From assembly GCF_007827465.1 (NCBI RefSeq), contig NZ_VISL01000001.1, positions 253,001 through 317,000 on the forward strand: a stretch of 64,000 nt of DNA, in the 5' to 3' direction. The number at the start of each line of letters is the position of its first letter. Position 1 is the stretch's first letter. This DNA comes from Dokdonia sp. Hel_I_53 (GTDB lineage: Bacteria > Bacteroidota > Bacteroidia > Flavobacteriales > Flavobacteriaceae). A program made the position numbers and the translations under genes. This document shows, in pieces, positions 8,955-16,749 of the stretch. The notes beneath the pieces were generated by a model, which did not search any database, was not told where the DNA came from, and saw only the letters and a list, made by a program, of their open reading frames with translations.

Positions 8955-8990
8955 GTGGACTTTTATCAGAAAGTCTACATTTGTTTTTAT
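8955..8990 (+). terminator. Hairpin with T-rich tail between the amidase and mlaD genes
   Basis: GTGGACTTT at 8955-8963 pairs with AAAGTCTAC at 8970-8978 (one G-T pair), with a 6-nt loop, followed by ATTTGTTTTT. It could terminate or attenuate amidase transcripts. A TAnnTTTG match overlaps its right arm. Confidence 0.55.
8976..8983 (+). promoter_or_regulatory. Candidate -7 promoter element of mlaD
   Basis: TACATTTG matches TAnnTTTG and ends 24 bp before the mlaD ATG. It overlaps the terminator-like stem, so terminator and promoter may be interleaved. No clear -33 element. Confidence 0.3.
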
Positions 8991-9007
8991 AACCAGAACT
9001 CTATTTG

Positions 9008-9952
9008 ATGTCTAAAGAAATCAAAACTGCCATCCTTGTAATTGCAGCACTCCTATTACTCATTTTCGGGTATAATTTTTTAAAAGGAAACAATCTTCTT
9101 GATAAAAGTAAAATCCTTTATGCAAAATATGACAACGTAGAAGGATTAGCTCCTTCTTCAAAAGTTACTATAAACGGTTTGCCTGTTGGAAGGGTTTTAG
9201 CAATCGACTTTGCAGATAAACAAGGAAAGCTTGTAGTGAAATTTGTTGTTGAAAAAGATTTTGAATTCTCTAAAAATAGTTTGGCTAGAGTTTATGGAGG
9301 AGGTCTTATAGGAGGTAAAACACTTGCTATTGTTCCATCCTATGAGGTAGGAATGGATGTTAAATCTGGTGATACCTTACCAGGTGAAACTGGATCTGGT
9401 ATCATGGAACTTGTAAATGAACGTCTTACTCCGCTTCAAAATCAAGTAGAAGGGGTGATTGTTAGTACGGATTCAGTTTTAACTAGTGTAAATGCTGTTT
9501 TAGATAGAGATACACGTGCAAATCTTAGAGATGCAATCGCAAACTTTACAACTGCGTCAAGAGAATTAAAAGGAATAACTACTTCTGTTAATAGTCTAAT
9601 GGCTGCAAACCAAGAAAAATTAGATCGCACAATAACTAATATTGATAAAATGAGCACCAATTTTGCAACATTGTCAGATTCATTATCTCAAATACAATTG
9701 GGTAGCATGGTTGCAGATTTAGAAAAAACAATAGCAGATTTTCAAGAAATCTCAAATAAATTAAATTCACCAGAAGGAACCGTTGGTAAACTTTTGAATG
9801 ATGAACAACTTTACTTAAATTTGGACCGTACAGCAAACCAAATGGGAGATCTTCTACAAGATATGAAGCTTAACCCTAAGCGTTATGTACATTTTTCGCT
9901 TTTTGGGAAAAAACCTGGAGAGTACACTGCGCCTAGCGATTCGTTACAGTAG
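9008..9952 (+). CDS. mlaD: MCE/MlaD-family lipid-transport substrate-binding protein
   Basis: 314 residues from ATG at 9008; the codon before it is TTG, which I do not use. An N-terminal membrane anchor (residues 6-22) is followed by a single MCE domain (YAKYDNVEGLAPSSKVTINGLPVGRVLAIDF and YGGGLIGGKTLAIVP are landmarks, here split for length as DNVEGLAPSSKVTINGLPVG). Residues 120-290 are long amphipathic helix, with turns that include a PEGTVGKLL motif. MCE proteins form hexameric rings that carry phospholipids between inner and outer membrane. No mlaE or mlaF (permease, ATPase) lies adjacent, so they must be elsewhere. The amidase-mlaD-FeS gene order is common in Flavobacteriaceae. Confidence 0.85.
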   Translation: MSKEIKTAILVIAALLLLIFGYNFLKGNNLLDKSKILYAKYDNVEGLAPSSKVTINGLPVGRVLAIDFADKQGKLVVKFVVEKDFEFSKNSLARVYGGGLIGGKTLAIVPSYEVGMDVKSGDTLPGETGSGIMELVNERLTPLQNQVEGVIVSTDSVLTSVNAVLDRDTRANLRDAIANFTTASRELKGITTSVNSLMAANQEKLDRTITNIDKMSTNFATLSDSLSQIQLGSMVADLEKTIADFQEISNKLNSPEGTVGKLLNDEQLYLNLDRTANQMGDLLQDMKLNPKRYVHFSLFGKKPGEYTAPSDSLQ

Positions 9953-9976
9953 GCGTAAGCTTAACTAACGAATTTT

Positions 9977-11326
9977 ATGCAATACATACCAAACATTCTG
10001 TTTCTCATTGCCCTAGCAGTAGGTGGTGGCTTTTTTGTAAAAAACATTAAAAAATTAGTACGCAACATTAACCTCGGGAAGGATGTTGATCGTTCTGATA
10101 ATAAGCCACAGCGATGGCGTAATATGGCAAAGATTGCCTTGGGTCAATATAAGATGGTGAAGCGCCCAATATCGGGAATTTTACACGTTGTTGTCTATGT
10201 AGGTTTTATAATAATAAATATAGAAGTACTTGAAATTATCATAGATGGTATTTTTGGAACTCATCGCATATTTAGCTTTTTAGGAGGCGTATACGACTTT
10301 TTAATTGCAAGCTTTGAAATACTAGCTTTCTTAGTTTTTGTTTCAGTAATTATATTTTGGCTTCGACGTAATGCTATACGCATAAAACGTTTCTTAAATC
10401 CTGAGATGAAAGGATGGCCTAAGATGGATGCCAACCTTATTTTATATTTTGAGATGGTTCTAATGGGACTGTTCTTACTAATGAACGCAGCAGATTTGCA
10501 ACTTCAAATTCTTGGTGCAGATCATTATGTCTCTGGATATGGTACTATTACGGGTTCATTTCCTATTAGCGGGTATATAGCACCACTACTTGATGGTATG
10601 TCTGTTTCTTCACTCATTATTTTAGAAAGAACCGCTTGGTGGTTGCACATCTTAGGAATTTTAGTATTCTTAAATTACCTTTATTACTCTAAACATTTAC
10701 ATATTTTACTTGCATTTCCTAACACGTGGTATGCTAAACTCAAGCCTCAAGGTGAATTTAATAACCTTCAAGCGGTTACTGACGAAGTGATGCTTATGAT
10801 GGATCCAAATGCAGACCCATTTGCGGCGCCTCCAGAAAGTGAAGATGATACATCAGAACCAGATAAATTTGGCGCAAGTGATGTCACAGACCTCAATTGG
10901 GTTCAACTAATGAACTCCTACAGCTGTACAGAATGTGGTCGCTGTACTAGTGAGTGTCCTGCAAACCAAACAGGTAAAAAATTAAGTCCTCGTAAAATAA
11001 TGATGGACACACGGGATCGACTAGAAGAAGTAGGCAAAAATATAGATGCAAATGAAAATACATTTGTACCAGATGGTAAGCAATTGCTTAATGATTATAT
11101 AACTAAAGAAGAGCTTTGGGCTTGCACCACTTGCAACGCTTGTGTAGAAGCATGTCCTATTGGCATTGATCCATTAAGTATTATTGTAGATATGCGTCGC
11201 TATATGGTGATGGAAGAAAGTAGTGCTCCAAGCGATTTAAATAATGCAATGACAAATATTGAGAATAACGGTGCACCATGGCCATTTAATCAATTAGATA
11301 GAGGAAACTGGATAAATGAAGCGTAA
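9977..11326 (+). CDS. Membrane-bound 4Fe-4S protein (HdrC/nitrate-reductase-gamma-like)
   Basis: 449 residues. The N-terminal 250 residues hold about five hydrophobic helices (first at 4-22, others in the ranges 65-85, 100-130, 155-180 and 215-240) with His residues that may bind haem, as in nitrate reductase gamma-type domains. The C-terminal part has two ferredoxin motifs: CTECGRCTSECPANQTG near 315 and CTTCNACVEACPIGIDP near 380. This is an electron-transfer subunit. The CCG-domain partner is encoded 840 bp downstream at 12166, so a two-subunit heterodisulfide-reductase-like complex is inferred. Electron donor and acceptor are unknown. It overlaps the next gene by 11 bp. Confidence 0.85.
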   Translation: MQYIPNILFLIALAVGGGFFVKNIKKLVRNINLGKDVDRSDNKPQRWRNMAKIALGQYKMVKRPISGILHVVVYVGFIIINIEVLEIIIDGIFGTHRIFSFLGGVYDFLIASFEILAFLVFVSVIIFWLRRNAIRIKRFLNPEMKGWPKMDANLILYFEMVLMGLFLLMNAADLQLQILGADHYVSGYGTITGSFPISGYIAPLLDGMSVSSLIILERTAWWLHILGILVFLNYLYYSKHLHILLAFPNTWYAKLKPQGEFNNLQAVTDEVMLMMDPNADPFAAPPESEDDTSEPDKFGASDVTDLNWVQLMNSYSCTECGRCTSECPANQTGKKLSPRKIMMDTRDRLEEVGKNIDANENTFVPDGKQLLNDYITKEELWACTTCNACVEACPIGIDPLSIIVDMRRYMVMEESSAPSDLNNAMTNIENNGAPWPFNQLDRGNWINEA

Positions 11327-11660
11327 AGCTATACTATTACTTGTGTTCTTATGCTTTTGTGCTTTCGCGAAAGCGCAAATATCTACACAAGATTATCGCA
11401 TAGACAGCTTACAGTTTAAAATGTATACACGTATTTATGTGGGGCCACAACTTCAAGTAGATAGTATAACAGTTAGAAAAATATTTTGCGATTGGTGCTC
11501 AGAATCTCAGATAGATATTTTACATCAAGAAGCGATGAGACAGTCTATGATAGAAAGATATAATCCGAAATATAGAAAACCTGGTCAACATAGATTAGCA
11601 TTGTATGTACGCTTTAGCAAAGAAGATTTTAAAAACTTAAATAGCACGGATGGATACTGA
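11316..11660 (+). CDS. Small secreted protein of unknown function between Fe-S genes
   Basis: 114 residues. The signal peptide has a hydrophobic core (ILLLVFLCFCAFAKAQ) and a cleavage region encoded by the palindrome at 11361. The mature part is about 92 residues, with a Cys pair in IFCDWCSE and a basic middle; I recognise no family. The gene overlaps both neighbours (11 bp with the Fe-S gene, 11 bp with the HAD-like gene), which indicates translational coupling. The signal peptide and both overlaps make it a real gene despite its size. Its product would be periplasmic or outer-membrane associated, opposite the membrane Fe-S protein. Confidence 0.7.
   Translation: MKRKAILLLVFLCFCAFAKAQISTQDYRIDSLQFKMYTRIYVGPQLQVDSITVRKIFCDWCSESQIDILHQEAMRQSMIERYNPKYRKPGQHRLALYVRFSKEDFKNLNSTDGY
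11361..11374. repeat. Iterated palindrome inside the small secreted protein gene
   Basis: Exact GCTTTCGCGAAAGC, read as Ala-Phe-Ala-Lys-Ala at the predicted signal-peptide cleavage region, as in the amidase gene. Confidence 0.97.
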
Positions 11661-12084
11661 AGAATTGAATAAATTACTGAGAGAGAAGTTAGAAGATGGA
11701 GGGCATGTAAGTCCAGTGCTTCCAGAAGGAGTAAAAAATTACCTAATTGATATAGATGGTACAATTACAGAAGATGTACCTAATGAAGAGCCAGAAAGAA
11801 TGGCTACTTGTGAGCCATTTCCAGACGCTTTAAAAACCCTCAATAAATGGTATGATGAAGGTCATTTAATTTGTTTTTTTACCTCACGTACAGAAGAACA
11901 TAGAGATGTTACAACAAAATGGTTAGATAAGCACGGGTTTAAATTTCATAGTCTTTTAATGGGAAAACCACGTGGAGGAAATTATCATTGGGTAGATAAC
12001 CATCTTGTGAAAGCAACTAGATATAAAGGTAAGTTTACAGACCTTGTTGAAAAGAAAGTAACCATAGAAGTATTTAAGGAATAG
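11650..12084 (+). CDS. HAD-like phosphatase-fold protein
   Basis: 144 residues. HAD motif I is YLIDIDGTITED near residue 31 (D-I-D-G-T), motif II is CFFTSRTEEH near 75, and a Lys in the LLMGKPRGGNYHWVDN stretch with a nearby Asp provides the distal half. The fold is minimal, with almost no cap domain. Similar short flavobacterial proteins carry misleading names in databases, such as phosphoheptose isomerase; nothing here supports isomerase activity. A small phosphate ester is the likely substrate but is unknown. It overlaps the upstream secreted-protein gene by 11 bp and lies 81 bp before the CCG-domain gene. Confidence 0.7.
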   Translation: MDTEELNKLLREKLEDGGHVSPVLPEGVKNYLIDIDGTITEDVPNEEPERMATCEPFPDALKTLNKWYDEGHLICFFTSRTEEHRDVTTKWLDKHGFKFHSLLMGKPRGGNYHWVDNHLVKATRYKGKFTDLVEKKVTIEVFKE

Positions 12085-12165
12085 CAAAGACTCACCTTAA
12101 TATTAAACGAGAAGAATTAGTATTTATTCAATTACGAATACACACGTAAGTATATCACAAAGAAT

Positions 12166-12957
12166 ATGAGCGAAGCATTAAGAGTACCAACGATGGCAGA
12201 GTACCTAGCCCAAGGAAAGCAACCAGAAGTATTATTTTGGGTGGGTTGTTCAGGGAGCTTTGACGATAGAGCAAAAAAGATTACAAAGGCTTTTGCAAGA
12301 ATTTTAAATAAAGCAAATGTTGACTTTGCAGTATTAGGAGCAGAAGAGAGTTGTACCGGCGACCCTGCAAAGCGAGCTGGGAATGAATTTCTTTTTCAAA
12401 TGCAAGCGGTCACAAACATTGAAGTACTCAACGGGTACGAGGTAAAAAAGATCGTTACAGCTTGTCCACACTGTTTTAATACACTAAAAAATGAATATCC
12501 ATCATTAGGAGGTAACTACGAGGTTGTGCATCACACACAGTTTCTTAAATCTCTTTTAGAAGATGGTAGGCTTACTGTTGAAGGTGGAAAGTTTAAAGGC
12601 AAGCGTATTACCTTTCATGATCCATGTTATTTAGGACGTGCAAATGGTGTTTACGAAGCACCTCGTGACCTACTACGTAAGTTAGATGTTGAGCTAGTAG
12701 AGATGCGTAAGTGTAAAACCAATGGCCTATGTTGTGGAGCTGGAGGTGCTCAAATGTTTAAGGAGCCAGAACCAGGTAATAAAGATGTAAATATCAAACG
12801 TACTGAGCAGGCACTTGAGGTTAAACCTGAAATCATAGCAGCGGGATGTCCTTTTTGCAATACAATGATGACAGATGGTGTAAAAAATAAAGAAAAAGAA
12901 GATAGTATAGAAGTTATGGATATTGCAGAAATGATAGCTAGTGCAGAGGAGCTTTAA
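12166..12957 (+). CDS. CCG-domain Fe-S protein (heterodisulfide reductase subunit B-like)
   Basis: 263 residues with two CCG domains. The first has VGCSGSFDDR, a Cys in EESCTGDPAKR, and ACPHCFNTLKNEYP. The second has FHDPCYLGRANGVYEAPRDLL, LCCGAGGAQMF and AGCPFCNTMM. These Cys-rich modules bind an unusual 4Fe-4S cluster that handles thiol/disulfide or quinone chemistry in HdrB, GlcF and LutA proteins. Together with the membrane ferredoxin protein at 9977 it probably forms one redox complex. A terminator hairpin at 12991-13026 closes this transcription unit. Confidence 0.87.
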   Translation: MSEALRVPTMAEYLAQGKQPEVLFWVGCSGSFDDRAKKITKAFARILNKANVDFAVLGAEESCTGDPAKRAGNEFLFQMQAVTNIEVLNGYEVKKIVTACPHCFNTLKNEYPSLGGNYEVVHHTQFLKSLLEDGRLTVEGGKFKGKRITFHDPCYLGRANGVYEAPRDLLRKLDVELVEMRKCKTNGLCCGAGGAQMFKEPEPGNKDVNIKRTEQALEVKPEIIAAGCPFCNTMMTDGVKNKEKEDSIEVMDIAEMIASAEEL

Positions 12958-12990
12958 TAAGATTCATCTTTTTTTTAACAAAATTACTAT

Positions 12991-13026
12991 AACAACGGTT
13001 TAATTTTATATGAACCGTTGTTTTCA
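12991..13026 (+). terminator. Rho-independent terminator after the Fe-S gene run
   Basis: AACAACGGTT at 12991-13000 pairs perfectly with AACCGTTGTT at 13013-13022, with a 12-nt AT loop, followed by TTCATTTT. It ends the unit that finishes at 12957. Confidence 0.82.
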
Positions 13027-13028
13027 TT

Positions 13029-13053
13029 TTGTGAAGTTATTAATGCTTCACAA
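13029..13053. promoter_or_regulatory. 8-bp inverted repeat upstream of the hypothetical gene at 13078
   Basis: TTGTGAAG and CTTCACAA are perfect inverted arms around a 9-nt spacer, immediately after the terminator and 24 bp before the next ATG. It could be an operator or a leader hairpin; no regulator is known. Confidence 0.35.
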
Positions 13054-13077
13054 CCATTCACTTAAATCCTAAACATA

Positions 13078-13572
13078 ATGTTAGTAGATATACAGAAGCT
13101 CCCAGATCACTCACGTATTTGGCTTTATCAATCAGATACTAAATTAACAGAAGAACAAGTTGAAAAAATCAAGAAAGATCTTGGCACGTTCCTCACCAGC
13201 TGGACGGCTCATGGAGCGAGTCTAGAGGCGGGTTTTGAGGTAAAATACAATCGATTTATTGTGATTGCTTTAGATCAATCAAAGTCTTCTGCCAGTGGTT
13301 GTTCTATTGATAGTCAGGTACGGTTTATTCAATCTCTACAAGACGAACTTGAGGTAGATTTACTCGACAAAATGAATGTGACATATTATCAGAATGAGCG
13401 TATTCATTATAAGCCTTTATTAGAATTTAAGAAAATGGCAAAAGACGGTGCCGTAGGAAAAAATACAGTGGTCTTTAATAATCTAGTTACTACACTTGGG
13501 GAATATAAGACAGATTGGGAAATTCCAGCAATGGATAGCTGGCATTCTCGATTTCTCTCTAAAAAGAAGTAA
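13078..13572 (+). CDS. Conserved Bacteroidota protein, often mislabelled ABC transporter ATPase
   Basis: 164 residues. I recognise a family conserved across Bacteroidota (start VDIQKLPDHSRIWLYQSD; later SKSSASGCSIDSQVRFIQ; end WEIPAMDSWHSRFL). Databases often call it ABC transporter ATPase, but there is no Walker A, Walker B or signature motif, so that name is unsupported. It has no signal peptide or membrane segment and is probably cytosolic. The GCSIDSQ segment has a conserved-looking Cys. It follows a terminator, so it has its own promoter. Function unknown. Confidence 0.75.
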   Translation: MLVDIQKLPDHSRIWLYQSDTKLTEEQVEKIKKDLGTFLTSWTAHGASLEAGFEVKYNRFIVIALDQSKSSASGCSIDSQVRFIQSLQDELEVDLLDKMNVTYYQNERIHYKPLLEFKKMAKDGAVGKNTVVFNNLVTTLGEYKTDWEIPAMDSWHSRFLSKKK

Positions 13573-13664
13573 TAATTCCTTGTCATACTAATTTAGTTTA
13601 TTTAAAATTCAAAAGCTACGATTTCTTCATGAACTCCCTGTGGGTCATAAGATGTTGTTAAGAT

Positions 13665-13690
13665 TTTTACGCTTTCGCGAAAGCGTAAAA
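13665..13690. repeat. Iterated palindrome, intergenic, 26-bp symmetric form
   Basis: The exact core at 13671-13684 is extended symmetrically by six bases on each side (TTTTAC on the left, GTAAAA on the right). This is the longest perfect palindrome of the series, in the gap before the GH3 fusion gene. Confidence 0.97.
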
Positions 13691-13781
13691 TAAACCCTTT
13701 ATTTTTATACCTATATTCAAAGAACGCTATTGTTGGCGTCGTTTTTGATTTATAAATTAGAACTTTAAACTCAATACTTTT

Positions 13782-16703
13782 ATGCCGTTAAGACGCATTC
13801 TCTTTATATTTTTATTTTACATATTCACAGTGTCACTCTCTGCCCAAGAAAGGTACCCATTGTATTCCAATGATATACTGGCACAACGCACTTGGGTAGA
13901 TTCTGTATATAAGGGAATGACACCTAAGGAGCGTGTGGGGCAACTATTTATGGTGGACGTCTTTTCTAGTGACCCAAAAGCAAAAATTGATAAAATTAAA
14001 AAACTCATTAAGGAGCAACATATAGGAGGTTTAATCTTTTCTAAAGGGGGTCCTATGCGCCAGGCAAAGCTAAATAATGAGTTACAAGCAATGGCAAATA
14101 CAAAATTGCTCGTGGGGATGGATGCAGAGTGGGGATTAGCTATGCGTTTAGATAGTACCTACGCCTTTCCTTGGAACATGACATTAGGAGCTATACAAGA
14201 TAATAGTATTGTTAAAAAAGTAGGGCGTAGAATAGGAGACCATTCTAAGCGGTTAGGAGTTCATATTAACTTTGCACCTGTAGTTGACATAAATATAAAT
14301 CCGGCAAATCCCATTATAGGCAATCGCTCTTTTGGTGAAGATAAAATCAATGTTACTCAAAAAGCCATTGCTTTAATGGAAGGCATGCAAGATGCTGGGG
14401 TTTTAGGAAGCGCTAAACATTTTCCAGGACATGGGGACACAGATAAGGATAGCCACAAAACACTTCCCACGCTCAATTTCTCAAAAGAGCGTCTAGAGCG
14501 TGTAGAGTTATATCCATATCAGCCTATTATAGAGAAAGGAATAGCTAGCATTATGGTGGCTCACCTCAATGTACCAGCATTAGTACCAGAAGAGGGAGTA
14601 CCTACAAGTATCTCACCTACTGTAGTGACAAAAATGCTTAAAGAAGATTTTAAATATCACGGTCTTATAATTACAGACGCACTTAATATGAAAGGTGCAG
14701 CAAATTTCAAAGAGCCTGGAGATATAGACTTAGCAGCTTTTAAGGCTGGTAATGACATTCTTTTAATAAGTGAAAACGTTCCCTCTGCAGCTGCCAAAAT
14801 TTTGACAGCTTTAAAAAATGGAGAGATCACAGAGCAACGGCTAGAACACTCTGTAAAGAAAATATTATATGCTAAGTATAAAGTAGGGTTACATCAATGG
14901 GAGCCTGTAGTCACCACAAACCTAATAAGTGATCTCAACGCTACGGTAGATGATATTGTGTATAGTGAGGCTATAGAAAATGCCCTTACAGTAACAAAGA
15001 ATGAAAACTCAGTATTGCCTATTAAAAAACTAGATCAAAAGAAAATTGCTTACTTAGCTCTAGGAGATGCTAATGGAAGTGCTTTTAAAGGGCAATTGCG
15101 CAAGTATGCTCATGTTGAAAGTATAAATGCTACGACTTTAAAAGAGGCAAAAGAGCAGTTAACACCCTTTAATTATGTGATTATAGGTTTTCATCGGTCT
15201 AATGATAATCCTTGGAAATCTTATAAATTTACTTCAAAAGAAATAAATTGGATTTCAGAAATAGCAAAAAATAAAACAGTTATTTTAGATTTATTTGTAC
15301 GTCCATATGCTATGCTTGATCTTCCTGATATTCAAAATATAGAAGGCATCATACATAGTTATCAAAATAGTAAAATAGCTCAAGAGAAAAGCGCACAACT
15401 TATTTTTGGTGCTATTCCCAGTAAAGGTAAACTGCCGGTATCTCTTGGTGATACGCCTTTTGGAACAGGTATAGAATCTGGAATCCTGAGAAGATTGCAA
15501 TATGGTTTACCTGAAGAAGTAGGTGTTGATTCTCAATTACTAAATACTAAAATTGACTCTCTCGTCAATTTAGGAATTAAAAAAGCAATGATGCCAGGGG
15601 CCCAAGTATTAGTGGCTAGGCGTGGTAAGGTTATTTATGACAAAAGCTTTGGGTATCATACTTACAATAAAAAACGTGCAGTGCTACCTGAGGATATTTA
15701 TGATATAGCCTCTATGACAAAAATTCTTGCTTCGTTACCTTTAGTTATGGAATTAGAGAGCAAAGGGAGTTTGGATCTTGATGATAAACTAGGAACTTTA
15801 ATTCCAGAGCTAGCTAATTCTAATAAGGCAAATATCTCCATTAAGAGTGCGCTATCACATTATGCACGATTTAAGGCATGGATTCCCTTTTACATATATA
15901 CTTTAGATTCTATAACTAAAAAACCGTCAGAGGACTTTTATAGCTCTAAATTTACGCGAGATTACGATATCAAAATCACAGATAAAATGTTTTTAAGAAG
16001 TGATTATAAAGACAGTATCATTGATAGAATAGCAGAAACTGATTTGCGAGACAGGCTCTCTTATAAATATAGTGATCTCCCATATTACTTAGTAAAGAAG
16101 TATTTAGAAGATTATTATAGAAAAGATCTTGACGAGCTCACAAAAACACATTTTTACAATTCACTTGGGGCAAATTTTACAGGTTACAATCCCCTTAAGC
16201 GTTTTAATAAGGATATAATTACACCTTCAGAGAATGATACTTACTGGCGTAACCAAAAAATACAAGGTACTGTTCATGATATGGGAGCAGCCATGCAAGG
16301 CAATGTAGGGGGACATGCAGGTCTTTTTTCAAATTCCAATGATGTCGCAAAGATGATGCAAATGTATTTACAAAACGGTTACTACGGCGGTAAAAGATAT
16401 TTTTCAAAAGAAACAATGTCTAGATTTAATACTTGTTATTACTGTGATAATAAAGTGAGAAGAGGCGTAGGGTTTGATAAACCACAAATTAATGGAAGTG
16501 GTCCTACATGTGGTTGTGTTCCTATGTCAAGTTTTGGGCATAGTGGTTTTACAGGAACATACACTTGGGCAGATCCAGAAAACGAGCTTATCTACGTATT
16601 CCTATCGAATCGCACGTTTCCAACTATGAATAATAGAAAACTGATTAAGTCTGGATTGAGAACTCAAATTCAAGAGGCAATATACGACGCAATAATTCAG
16701 TAA
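13782..16703 (+). CDS. GH3 beta-N-acetylhexosaminidase (NagZ-like) fused to a beta-lactamase-fold serine hydrolase
   Basis: 973 residues. A signal peptide (about 1-22) is followed by a GH3 catalytic domain (about 40-370) with the NagZ signature KHFPGHGDTDKDSH at 212-225; NagZ enzymes use the His/Asp pair of this loop for catalysis. A GH3 C-terminal domain lies at about 390-570. From about 590 to the end there is a beta-lactamase/transpeptidase-like domain with SMTK at 644-647 (SxxK nucleophile), a YSD motif and a late HSGFTG in place of KTG. The protein probably acts on peptidoglycan or muropeptides in the periplasm: GlcNAc removal plus an esterase, amidase or D-peptidase step. This fusion is known in Bacteroidota. 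It lies just before bshA. Confidence 0.88.
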   Translation: MPLRRILFIFLFYIFTVSLSAQERYPLYSNDILAQRTWVDSVYKGMTPKERVGQLFMVDVFSSDPKAKIDKIKKLIKEQHIGGLIFSKGGPMRQAKLNNELQAMANTKLLVGMDAEWGLAMRLDSTYAFPWNMTLGAIQDNSIVKKVGRRIGDHSKRLGVHINFAPVVDININPANPIIGNRSFGEDKINVTQKAIALMEGMQDAGVLGSAKHFPGHGDTDKDSHKTLPTLNFSKERLERVELYPYQPIIEKGIASIMVAHLNVPALVPEEGVPTSISPTVVTKMLKEDFKYHGLIITDALNMKGAANFKEPGDIDLAAFKAGNDILLISENVPSAAAKILTALKNGEITEQRLEHSVKKILYAKYKVGLHQWEPVVTTNLISDLNATVDDIVYSEAIENALTVTKNENSVLPIKKLDQKKIAYLALGDANGSAFKGQLRKYAHVESINATTLKEAKEQLTPFNYVIIGFHRSNDNPWKSYKFTSKEINWISEIAKNKTVILDLFVRPYAMLDLPDIQNIEGIIHSYQNSKIAQEKSAQLIFGAIPSKGKLPVSLGDTPFGTGIESGILRRLQYGLPEEVGVDSQLLNTKIDSLVNLGIKKAMMPGAQVLVARRGKVIYDKSFGYHTYNKKRAVLPEDIYDIASMTKILASLPLVMELESKGSLDLDDKLGTLIPELANSNKANISIKSALSHYARFKAWIPFYIYTLDSITKKPSEDFYSSKFTRDYDIKITDKMFLRSDYKDSIIDRIAETDLRDRLSYKYSDLPYYLVKKYLEDYYRKDLDELTKTHFYNSLGANFTGYNPLKRFNKDIITPSENDTYWRNQKIQGTVHDMGAAMQGNVGGHAGLFSNSNDVAKMMQMYLQNGYYGGKRYFSKETMSRFNTCYYCDNKVRRGVGFDKPQINGSGPTCGCVPMSSFGHSGFTGTYTWADPENELIYVFLSNRTFPTMNNRKLIKSGLRTQIQEAIYDAIIQ

Positions 16704-16712
16704 TTTTGTCTC

Positions 16713-16726
16713 GCTTTCGCGAAAGC
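16713..16726. repeat. Iterated palindrome between the GH3 fusion and bshA
   Basis: Exact GCTTTCGCGAAAGC, one further symmetric base each side, in the 46-bp gap between the two plus-strand genes. Confidence 0.97.
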
Positions 16727-16749
16727 GTATTATCATCAAAAATTTTACT

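Noticed and set aside
13078..13572. ABC transporter ATPase annotation
   Set aside because: No Walker A, Walker B or signature motif is present in the 164 residues.
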